Source: Candidatus Sulfopaludibacter sp. SbA3
GTDB lineage: Bacteria; Acidobacteriota; Terriglobia; Bryobacterales; Bryobacteraceae
Assembly (NCBI GenBank): GCA_945890485.1
Contig: CAMDCN010000001.1
Span: 124,001 to 188,000, forward strand
DNA: 64,000 nt
Reading direction: 5' to 3'
Of this stretch, positions 36,117-43,496 are shown one piece after another. A program made the translations under genes and the position numbers. How positions within the stretch are numbered: the stretch's first letter is position 1; each line of letters begins with the position of its first letter. The notes under the pieces are model-generated. The model was not told the DNA's origin and did not search any database. It saw nothing but the letters and a program-made list of their open reading frames with translations.

Positions 36117-37537
36117 ACTGTTCCCTTGCCAAATCGATGCTGGCCGTCGCCTTCCTGGGTGGTTCCTGCTTTGCGCAGACCGTCCTGAGCGACGTCCGCT
36201 TCTGGTCGCAGGGGGATGTTACTCGGGTCGCCGTGGAGCTGTCGGCGTTGCCGGAGTTTCACGACAACCGGCTGAATAATCCGGATCGGGTGTTCTTCGA
36301 TTTTCTCGATACCAAAGCCCGGATAAACGGGCGCATGGCCGCGACGATCGCCGTAAATGACCGGCAACTGCGGCAGATTCGGATTGGCGAAGCCAAGCCA
36401 GGGGTCGCGCGCCTGGTGCTTGATCTCGCCGCCAATGTTGTCGTCACACAGGAAACGTTATCGAATCCGACCCGCTTGATTTTTGAGCTTCGCCAGCCGG
36501 GGGCAGTCGCAAAGCCAGCGCCAGCCGCACCGGCAGCCGCTCCGGAGCCGGCGGTGATTTCGCGGAACGGGCGGAAGCTATGGCGTCCCATGGCCCCGGT
36601 GGTGGCAGTCCCTGTACTAATCGCTTGGCCTCCGGAGTTGGCCAGTCCGCTGCCGCCTGCGCTAGTCGCCCTGGCGACACCGCAGTTTCCGGCGTTCCGT
36701 TCGGCTGCCCGGTCCGCACCAGTTACGATAGCGCGGACACCAGCGACGCCGTCAGCGCGCCCAACCCCGCCCGAGCGTCAAGCGCGACCGGCCACGGAAG
36801 CCTCAGCGTCGATGACGCGAGCGTTAGGCCTGAAGATTCGCCGCATTGTGCTCGACCCCGGGCACGGTGGTCATGATCAGGGTACGGCCGGTCCGTCGGG
36901 CTTGACGGAGAAAGAGGTGGTGCTCGATATCGCGCTGCGCCTGGGTCAATTGCTGACGGATGAGTTGGGTTCCGAAGTTATCTACACGCGGCGGGATGAT
37001 CGGTTTATCCCCCTCGAAGAGCGCACGAAGATTGCCAACGATAGCCGCGCGGATCTATTCCTTTCGATCCACGCGAACAGTTCGCCGATCAAGTCGGTCT
37101 CTGGCGTCGAGACCTTCTTCCTGAGTTTCACGACGGCGAAGGACGCCCTCGAGACGGCCGCCCGGGAGAATGCTTCTTCCGATCTTGGGGTGTTTGAGCT
37201 GCGGGATCTGCTGCAGAAGATCGCTCTCAAAGAGAAGGTGAACGAGTCCCGGGAGTTTGCCACGCGGATCAACACGGCGCTCTATCGCGGCTGGTACAAC
37301 CAAGCGGCGAACGTCCGGAACCGCGGCGTAAAGCGGGCTCCGTTTGTCGTGTTGATTGGGGCAAACATGCCGAGCGTCCTGGCGGAGATTGGCTTCTTGA
37401 GCAACACCCGCGACGAGAGGGAGCTGCGGAAGCCTGAGGTGAGGCAGAAGGTCGCCGAGGCGCTTTGCAAGGGCATCACCCAGTACGCCGATTCGCTGAG
37501 CCACTTCCAGGTGGCGCGCGGCGGAGGCGAGGAATGA
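36113..37537 (+). CDS. amiC: N-acetylmuramoyl-L-alanine amidase with AMIN domain
   Basis: Product of 474 residues from a GTG overlapping the transglycosylase stop (GTGA). A signal peptide precedes an AMIN domain (LSDVRFWSQGDVTRVAVEL to about 125), which targets peptidoglycan at the septum in AmiC relatives. A Pro/Ala-rich linker (about 130-225) leads to the Amidase_3 domain: zinc ligands in LDPGHGGHD and LSIHANSS, the conserved EKEVVLDIALRL and the catalytic Glu in LAEIGFLSN. It cleaves the bond between MurNAc and the stem peptide. amiC is the nearest symbol by architecture, not by proven orthology. Confidence 0.9.
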   Translation: MNCSLAKSMLAVAFLGGSCFAQTVLSDVRFWSQGDVTRVAVELSALPEFHDNRLNNPDRVFFDFLDTKARINGRMAATIAVNDRQLRQIRIGEAKPGVARLVLDLAANVVVTQETLSNPTRLIFELRQPGAVAKPAPAAPAAAPEPAVISRNGRKLWRPMAPVVAVPVLIAWPPELASPLPPALVALATPQFPAFRSAARSAPVTIARTPATPSARPTPPERQARPATEASASMTRALGLKIRRIVLDPGHGGHDQGTAGPSGLTEKEVVLDIALRLGQLLTDELGSEVIYTRRDDRFIPLEERTKIANDSRADLFLSIHANSSPIKSVSGVETFFLSFTTAKDALETAARENASSDLGVFELRDLLQKIALKEKVNESREFATRINTALYRGWYNQAANVRNRGVKRAPFVVLIGANMPSVLAEIGFLSNTRDERELRKPEVRQKVAEALCKGITQYADSLSHFQVARGGGEE

Positions 37538-37935
37538 GTTTTCTCGATAGTCTCGAAAACAACCTGAAGGCACTGGAAAGCCGGGAAGAGAAAGATCCGG
37601 AGAAGCTGAAGCGGGAGCAGGAGCAACGGGAGGCGGACCGGGCGGCTGCGTTGCTGCGTGCTCCTAATGCGGAAGCGTTGAAGAAGTCGCCCTTTACTTC
37701 TGAGTTGCTAACGCAGTGCCGCGTCATTGGTCATGGTCAGCGGGTGCTGGTGCAGTTCACCTGGCTGGGCGAGACGCTCCGTCTGGATGCGAAGACCAAA
37801 CGGTTGGAGTTGCGGCCGACGGCTTCTGGCATCGAGGCGCATTACTCGCTTGACGGTGAGCGGACGGGTACCGAGTTAGTGGATTTGTCGGCATCGGCAG
37901 AGGAGTTTGCTCGCCGGTGGCTGACGCAGGAGTAA
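37534..37935 (+). CDS. Small hypothetical protein coupled to the amidase gene
   Basis: Product of 133 residues from the ATG at 37534, which overlaps the amidase stop as ATGA. An earlier in-frame start (37465) lies inside the amidase gene. The N-terminus is a charged coiled-coil-like helix (about 1-45, rich in Glu, Lys and Arg). The rest is a compact beta-rich region with LVQFTWLGETLRLDAKTKRLEL near 75. I recognise no family. Tight coupling to the cell-wall genes suggests a linked role. Confidence 0.75.
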   Translation: MSFLDSLENNLKALESREEKDPEKLKREQEQREADRAAALLRAPNAEALKKSPFTSELLTQCRVIGHGQRVLVQFTWLGETLRLDAKTKRLELRPTASGIEAHYSLDGERTGTELVDLSASAEEFARRWLTQE

Positions 37936-37940
37936 CCTCT

Positions 37941-38462
37941 GTGGCAAGCGATGTCGGGCAGGTGATACGGGCGGCGCATTTTGCGGCGGTCCGGCATGCG
38001 TCCCAGCGGCGCAAGGGCGAGGCTGCGGAGCCGTATGTGAATCATCTGTTGGAGGTAGCGCATCTGGTGGCGGAAGCCGGGCTCGATACCGCTACGGTGA
38101 CGGCGGCGCTGCTGCACGACACGGTAGAGGACACCGCGACGACGCGTGAGGAACTCGTAGCCGAGTTTGGAGAGACGGTCGCCGCGATGGTGATGGAATT
38201 GACGGACGACAAGTCGCTGCCGAAGGCGGAACGCAAGCGGTTGCAAGTGGAGAGGGCGCCGCATAAGTCGGCGGGGGCGCAGGCGATTAAGGCGGCGGAT
38301 AAGATCTCGAACCTGCGATCGATTCTCGACAGTCCGCCATCGGATTGGGATGAACAACGCAAGCGGGAATATTTTGCGTTTGCCAAAGCCGTAGTCGACG
38401 GCTTAGACCGGGCGCCCGCTCAGTTACTCGCCGAGTTTGCGATGACATTTCAACGGCTATGA
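37941..38462 (+). CDS. MESH1-like HD-domain alarmone hydrolase
   Basis: Product of 173 residues from the GTG at 37941, chosen because AGGAG lies eight bases upstream; another GTG at 37917 would overlap the previous gene. HD-domain signatures of SpoT/RelA hydrolase are present: PYVNHLLEVAHL, the LLHDTVEDTATT motif binding Mn, and ADKISNLRSI. There is no synthetase or TGS domain. Length matches small alarmone hydrolases (MESH1/SAH), which degrade (p)ppGpp. Specificity was not tested by any visible residue beyond the HD/ED pair. Confidence 0.85.
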   Translation: MASDVGQVIRAAHFAAVRHASQRRKGEAAEPYVNHLLEVAHLVAEAGLDTATVTAALLHDTVEDTATTREELVAEFGETVAAMVMELTDDKSLPKAERKRLQVERAPHKSAGAQAIKAADKISNLRSILDSPPSDWDEQRKREYFAFAKAVVDGLDRAPAQLLAEFAMTFQRL

Positions 38463-38487
38463 GGGTAGATTGTTAGAATAACCGGAA

Positions 38488-39138
38488 TTGAAACCGGAAA
38501 ATGTACTTCCGTGCTGGGTGTATGCTCTCGACGAGTCTGGCGTATGGAGACGGATGCCTTGGGTTACTGGGCCCTTATTTGGCCTGTTCATTCTTCTATC
38601 CGAGCTCTACTTTAGACGGCAGGGCGTTGAAGGCGATGTGATCCGGTATGCCGTCACTTCCTTCAGTTTTGTTTTCCGCATGGGCGTATTCGGCTTCATA
38701 TTCCCGCTCGCCATGAGAGATTACATGAGAAGGGTCTACGAAGGCCTCTACAACGGGGAGGACTGGATCTTCGAGCGGCCGGAAGGGGAGGAGAATTTCC
38801 GCTACAGGATGCCGGCGGCACTCGTAGTCGGTTCCAAGCCTCTGGTCTCCGGCGTTCTGCATCTGGGACGGCCAGGCCTCTTCTTCGTTCCCAACCGGAA
38901 ATCCAGCGCGAAGCAGAAACCCATCGAGATGACCCCCATTGGCCGGATCGTCCTCCGCACCGTCGGTCCCCCACTGCAGACCCTCCGGCAGAAGCTCTTC
39001 ATCCCCAAGTCCCAAAAGCTGCTCAAGTTCAGCGCCGGCGGTCAATCCGCCCGCTTCCAGGTCCCGCTCGTCGACTACACGGCGGAACGCCTCGGCGGCT
39101 TCCTCCGCGCCCTGCAGGCCGACGAAGCCGATTCGTGA
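38488..39138 (+). CDS. Hypothetical membrane protein with PH/GRAM-like C-terminal domain
   Basis: Product of 216 residues from a TTG start; the next in-frame ATG is at residue 23, so the start is uncertain. Two hydrophobic spans (about 25-42 and 55-78) form a hairpin, followed by a soluble domain of mixed beta strands (GVLHLGRPGLFFVPNR; MTPIGRIVLRTVG; ARFQVPLVDYTAERLGGFL). The pattern of short strands ending in a helix resembles a PH or GRAM domain; this is inference. I know no named family. Confidence 0.65.
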   Translation: MKPENVLPCWVYALDESGVWRRMPWVTGPLFGLFILLSELYFRRQGVEGDVIRYAVTSFSFVFRMGVFGFIFPLAMRDYMRRVYEGLYNGEDWIFERPEGEENFRYRMPAALVVGSKPLVSGVLHLGRPGLFFVPNRKSSAKQKPIEMTPIGRIVLRTVGPPLQTLRQKLFIPKSQKLLKFSAGGQSARFQVPLVDYTAERLGGFLRALQADEADS

Positions 39139-39146
39139 TCACAAGT

Positions 39147-39494
39147 TGGTGGAGGCGGCGGGAGTCGAACCCGCGTCCGAGAACGCCCAAAGTAAAGAGA
39201 CTACGTGTGTATCTGATTCGTGTGTCTCAGAAAGGAGCAGTTAAACCAGCAAGACGCCCCAATCCCAGTCCGATTGATCTCAACCCTGGGCTCCGAACAG
39301 AAGCTTGCGGTCCAGTCCACCGAGTGACGCTTGCTTTAGCCGTGGCAGACACCAACTAAAGAGCGACGCTGTTAATTAAGCAGCGTAAGCAAACTGCTGA
39401 TTGGCAGTTATGGTTTTCCGATCGTTTTACGGGAGCTCGGAACCCGACACGCCTCTCTACGATGATTCGATCCCGTCGAAGCCGTTTCGCCCCC
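39147..39494 (-). ncRNA. ssrA: Transfer-messenger RNA (tmRNA)
   Basis: A 348-base one-piece tmRNA. The 5' end (39494) reads GGGGGCGAAACGGC and pairs with the 3' end, whose TPsiC arm contains GGTTCGACTCCC and ends CGCCTCCACCA (CCA at 39147-39149), giving a seven-pair acceptor stem with one G-U. The tag ORF at 39376-39405 starts at GCC and encodes ANQQFAYAA before TAA. tmRNA rescues stalled ribosomes and tags nascent proteins for proteolysis. Only 34 bases separate its 5' end from the divergent amidase gene. Confidence 0.95.
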
Positions 39495-39528
39495 AACGTG
39501 TCGATCCAATTTCAGTGTACCATCGCTC

Positions 39529-41022
39529 ATGACCGTCTCTCGCCGCCTCTTCGTATCCTCTTCGCTCGCTGCCGCCTATTCTCTTCGCGCCGCCCCCTCC
39601 GACCTCACCCAACTCACCCTCCTCGGCGCCGCCGAAGCTCTCCGCACCAAACAAGCCTCCTCCGTCGAGCTCACCACAGCCTGCCTCCAACGTATCGCCA
39701 AATACGATCGCGGCCTGAATAGCTTTATCACGGTCACCCCAGAGGTCGCCCTTGAAGCCGCCAAGCGTGCCGACGCCGAACGCGCGGCCGGCAAAGCGCG
39801 GGGCGCCCTCCACGGCATTCCCATCGCGCTCAAAGACAACATCGATACCAAGGGCATCCGCACCACGGCCGCCAGCGCCCTCTTCGCTGATCGGGTGCCC
39901 ACCGAAGACGCCGAAGTCTGGCGGCGTCTGCAAGGCTCCGGCGCGATCCTGCTGGGCAAGTTAAACCTGCACGAGTTCGCCGCCGGGGGCACCACGGCGG
40001 TCTCCTTCTTCGGCCCCGTGCGGAATCCGTACGCCCCCGATCGTAACTGCGGAGGCTCCTCCGGCGGTTCGGCCGTGGCTACGGCAGCGGACTTCGCCTA
40101 TGGCACCCTCGGCACCGATACAGGCGGCTCGATCCGTACGCCCGCTTCCTTCTGCGGGGTCGTAGGTTTCAAGCCTACCCATGGCCGAGCGTCCATTCGC
40201 GGCATCATCCCGTTGGTCTGGTCGCTCGATCACGTCGGTCCGTTGACGAAGACCGTCGCCGACGCGGCGGCCGTGCTGCAAGCCATTGCCGGCTATGACG
40301 AACTCGACGTCGATTCGGTCGACCGCGCAGTTCCCGATTTCACGCGAGCCATCGGCACACCAGTGAAGGGCTTTCGCCTGGGAGTACCGCGGGCCAGCTT
40401 CTTCGACAAGCTCGACCCCGAAGTGGCGGCCACCGTGGAAATGGCCTTGGGGGTCCTGACCAAGCTCACCGCCGGGGCGCACAACGCCACGCTGCCGGCG
40501 GTCGCTTATGGCCCCAGCGCAGGCGGGGCGGAGACAGCGGCCTATCATCTGCCTTACTATCCGAAGTCGCAGGCGGCCTACATGCCCTCCACGCGCAAAG
40601 GTCTCAGCCGGTCGGCGGCCATGCCGGCGACCACTTACGTCGACTCCATGCGCGCCGTGCGTCTGCTGCGCAGGCAGGTGGTGAAAGTCTTTGAGTCCTG
40701 CGACCTGCTGATCACTCCGACGACGAAGCTGAAGCCGTACCCGATTCAGGAAGCGATCCAGCGCGTTGAGACCGATAAGCCGTTGCCGCCCACCCTGGCC
40801 AACACCTCGCAGTTCAACATCTTCGGCCTGCCGACGATATCCATCCCCTGTGGCCGATTCGCCGACGGCATTCCGATTGGACTGCAGATTACCGGCGCGC
40901 CGTGGGCCGAAGAGAAGGTACTGGCGCTGGCGCACGCCTACGAACAGGCCACCGAATGGCACAAGGAGCGCCCCGTGCTGGATGCGGCGTTGAAGCCCTT
41001 TGAAGTAAAGACGGTATTGTAG
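39529..41022 (+). CDS. Amidase signature family hydrolase, Tat-exported
   Basis: Product of 497 residues. A twin-arginine-like signal (VSRRLFVSSSLAAAYS) precedes the amidase signature fold. The Ser-cisSer-Lys triad is visible: Lys in PIALKDNIDTKGI, Ser in GGSSGGSA, and the nucleophile region TDTGGSIRTPASFCG. Length and motifs resemble GatA, but the signal peptide and lack of gatB/gatC argue for an exported amidase of unknown substrate. It lies four bases before the DUF5671 gene. Confidence 0.9.
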   Translation: MTVSRRLFVSSSLAAAYSLRAAPSDLTQLTLLGAAEALRTKQASSVELTTACLQRIAKYDRGLNSFITVTPEVALEAAKRADAERAAGKARGALHGIPIALKDNIDTKGIRTTAASALFADRVPTEDAEVWRRLQGSGAILLGKLNLHEFAAGGTTAVSFFGPVRNPYAPDRNCGGSSGGSAVATAADFAYGTLGTDTGGSIRTPASFCGVVGFKPTHGRASIRGIIPLVWSLDHVGPLTKTVADAAAVLQAIAGYDELDVDSVDRAVPDFTRAIGTPVKGFRLGVPRASFFDKLDPEVAATVEMALGVLTKLTAGAHNATLPAVAYGPSAGGAETAAYHLPYYPKSQAAYMPSTRKGLSRSAAMPATTYVDSMRAVRLLRRQVVKVFESCDLLITPTTKLKPYPIQEAIQRVETDKPLPPTLANTSQFNIFGLPTISIPCGRFADGIPIGLQITGAPWAEEKVLALAHAYEQATEWHKERPVLDAALKPFEVKTVL

Positions 41023-41026
41023 AGCC

Positions 41027-42079
41027 ATGGACGAACTGGCTCGATTTCTGCGTGCGGCAAAACAGGCGGGAGCCTCCGATTCGTTTCTCGTCGAGCTTTT
41101 GAAGCAACAGGGTTGGCCCGCTCGGACCGTTTATGAATCGCTTGGGGCGTGGTATGCGGAAACTACCGGTGTCCCGATGCCCTCGCCGCGCAGCACGCTC
41201 GAAGCGGCGCGGGAGGCGTTCTACCATCTTCTGGCGTTCGGCACACTCGGGGGCTGGATCTGCGCCATCGGCTCGATCTGGTTCACCATGATCGATTACT
41301 GGGTGCCGGATGCGCTCGACCGGTCGTACAAGGCCTGGGCGCTGCGCCAGGTGAGCTGGCAGATTGCCGCGATTCTGGTGGCGTTCCCGGTGTTCGTTTT
41401 GGCGACCCGCAATATCCTGGGTGACTTGGCGGAGAACCCGGACAAGACCGCCTCCCCGGTGCGGCGCTGGCTCACCAACATAGCCCTCTTGATTACGGCG
41501 TTGGTTTTCATTGGAGATCTGGTCGCAGTGCTGGCGGTGTTCCTTGAAGGCGAACTGACGCGCCGTTTCCTCGCCAAGTCCATGGTGGTGCTTGGCTTGG
41601 CCGGCGCGGTGTTCGCGTACTACACCCGCGGCATGGGAAAGGAGGGCCAACCCGCGAAGGCCTGGCACACCCGGTTTGCCGTGCTCGCCGCAACACTGAT
41701 CGTGGCCACCCTCGTGGCGGGCTTTTCCTATACAGGCTCGCCCGAACGGCAGCGTATCCTGGCCGAAGATCGCGCTCGCACCCAGGATCTTCAGGCAGTT
41801 GCGTACCGATTGCATGAGGATTGGAAAAGCGGTGCCGCGGACCAGCGGAAACTTCCAGCCACTTTGGGCGCTTTAGACTACAACGCGGCGACACGGCTGG
41901 TGCGGTGGAGAGATCCAGTCACTAACAAACCCTACGGATATGAGCCCGACCCAACCGGTAGCACGTATAAACTATGCGCCAACTACGGGTTACCGAATTC
42001 AAGCGGGAAGCGGCCAGCCGGTTGGTACTGTTATTCGTTCGATGCAGCGAAGATGCCGGGCTATGTTCCGCTCGATTAA
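41027..42079 (+). CDS. DUF5671 domain membrane protein
   Basis: Product of 350 residues. A short helical N-terminus (LARFLRAAKQAGASDSFLVELLKQQGW) precedes a DUF5671-like membrane domain with about four to five spans (70-95, 110-130, 145-170, 185-200 and near 220). A soluble tail from about 235 to the C-terminus includes a helix LQAVAYRLHEDWKSG and an YKLCANYGLPN segment. Function is unknown. It follows the amidase by 4 bases and its end overlaps the next gene by 17 bases. Confidence 0.8.
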   Translation: MDELARFLRAAKQAGASDSFLVELLKQQGWPARTVYESLGAWYAETTGVPMPSPRSTLEAAREAFYHLLAFGTLGGWICAIGSIWFTMIDYWVPDALDRSYKAWALRQVSWQIAAILVAFPVFVLATRNILGDLAENPDKTASPVRRWLTNIALLITALVFIGDLVAVLAVFLEGELTRRFLAKSMVVLGLAGAVFAYYTRGMGKEGQPAKAWHTRFAVLAATLIVATLVAGFSYTGSPERQRILAEDRARTQDLQAVAYRLHEDWKSGAADQRKLPATLGALDYNAATRLVRWRDPVTNKPYGYEPDPTGSTYKLCANYGLPNSSGKRPAGWYCYSFDAAKMPGYVPLD

Positions 42080-43496
42080 ATCCGTTGGCCTGCTCCTGCT
42101 GGCGGCGCCCCTCATCGAGGCCCATGCGCCGATTTTGCTGCCCGTCATGGGCCCGTTGACGGTACAGGGGACGCGCCTGCTTGATCGCGGTACGTCCATC
42201 ACATTGCGCGGCATGAACGTGACGGCCGAAGGGTTACGCCAACCCAAGGAGACGTTCGGAATCTTGCGCGTCCGGTGGAACTTGAACGCAGTGCGGATGT
42301 CCTCTTCTTTAGGCCCCGAAGCTGTTCAAGCGGCTCTCGATAGTCAGTTGGCCGTAGTCCTGGCCGGGAGCCGCGAGGCGGACTGGCGCCAGTGGGGCGC
42401 GCATCCCCGGGTATTGTTGGAGGTGGACGATAGCGTCGCTATCCCTGCGATGCGAAGCGCGGGGGCGCGGCATCCGATTATTCGTTTAGGGACGGTAGTG
42501 AACGATCCACAAGTGATCTACGGCGCGCGCCTTACCGTCGGCGACACCTTGCTGGAGCCGCTCCGTCCCCAGTTGGGGCGGGTTCCTGTCCTCGCCGCCG
42601 AATGGGGTACGCCCACCGGTTGCGTCAACGAATCCACGTTTCTTGCTCTGCTGGAGTTTGAGAATCAAGGTATCTCCTGGATGGCTGCCGCCGTTCCCGA
42701 CTATGAGCCGCCAGGCGATGCGATCGCCTGCGCCGACCTGCGGCAGACCGTGATCCAATGGACCACCGGCGACCCATATGGCTTCGGATTTCTTCGTGCC
42801 GACGCCATCGCGAATGCGGCTGGGGGGCCCGCCGCGCCGTTGGTTCCCGGTGCCCTGATGACCATGTTCGTTGAGCAACTCGGCCCGGAACGGCCGGCCG
42901 TTGCGCGCTTGGGGGAGGGCGGCCAGCTACCCAGGGAACTGGAGGGAACGCGGGTACTGCTCGACGACGTGCCGGCGCCCCTGCTTTACGCCGATGCCTA
43001 TCAGCTCACTTTTCAGGCGCCGTACGAACTCCAGCCTGGCGCAATGGTTACGGTGCAGGTGGTTGGTTCGACGGTTCCCTCGAATCGAATCCGCATGCCG
43101 GTGGCCGAGGCCAGCCCCGAACTGTTTCAGGACTTTGCCACACGCCACGTAGTCGCGATCAATCAAGATGGCAGCCGGAATAGTAACGGCGCGCCCGCCG
43201 CACCCGGCAGCATCGTCCTCCTGTTTGGAGCCGGGGCCGGGGACGTGATGGGCCCGAAGGAAACCGGCGTTCCGGCCGGACCCGTACATCCCGTGGCGCT
43301 GCTGCCTTCGCAGGTTGCCATCGGCGGCGTACCCGCGGAGGTCCTTTTCGTTGGCGAGGTGCCCGGATTCGTCGGCCTCACCCAACTCAATGTCCGTCTA
43401 CCGAACCGCGCCGTTCAGGCTCCGCGCGCCGAAACGGTGGTATGGACGGTGGGGACGCGGAGCAGCCGCAGCCCGGTAACTCTCTGGGTCCGCTAG
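42063..43496 (+). CDS. Secreted GH5-like domain protein with Solibacter-type C-terminal domain
   Basis: Product of 477 residues from the ATG at 42063 (MFRSIKSVGLLLLAAP), preferred because it begins a signal peptide. Residues about 30-250 resemble a shrunken cellulase-type TIM barrel: ITLRGMNVTAEGLRQP, RWNLNAVRM, PVLAAEWGTPTGC and GISWMAAAVP. The usual NEP acid/base motif is not visible, while EWG (the nucleophile position) is kept, so catalysis is doubtful. The C-terminal about 230 residues form a TIGR03437-like beta domain seen in Solibacter surface proteins. Its stop interlocks with the convergent kinase gene in CTAG. Confidence 0.75.
   Translation: MFRSIKSVGLLLLAAPLIEAHAPILLPVMGPLTVQGTRLLDRGTSITLRGMNVTAEGLRQPKETFGILRVRWNLNAVRMSSSLGPEAVQAALDSQLAVVLAGSREADWRQWGAHPRVLLEVDDSVAIPAMRSAGARHPIIRLGTVVNDPQVIYGARLTVGDTLLEPLRPQLGRVPVLAAEWGTPTGCVNESTFLALLEFENQGISWMAAAVPDYEPPGDAIACADLRQTVIQWTTGDPYGFGFLRADAIANAAGGPAAPLVPGALMTMFVEQLGPERPAVARLGEGGQLPRELEGTRVLLDDVPAPLLYADAYQLTFQAPYELQPGAMVTVQVVGSTVPSNRIRMPVAEASPELFQDFATRHVVAINQDGSRNSNGAPAAPGSIVLLFGAGAGDVMGPKETGVPAGPVHPVALLPSQVAIGGVPAEVLFVGEVPGFVGLTQLNVRLPNRAVQAPRAETVVWTVGTRSSRSPVTLWVR

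Noticed and set aside
39135-39359. 74-codon frame with RRRESNPRPRT-like start on the plus strand
   Set aside because: It lies antisense to the tmRNA and its start matches the complement of the tmRNA TPsiC arm; this is a well-known false ORF pattern.
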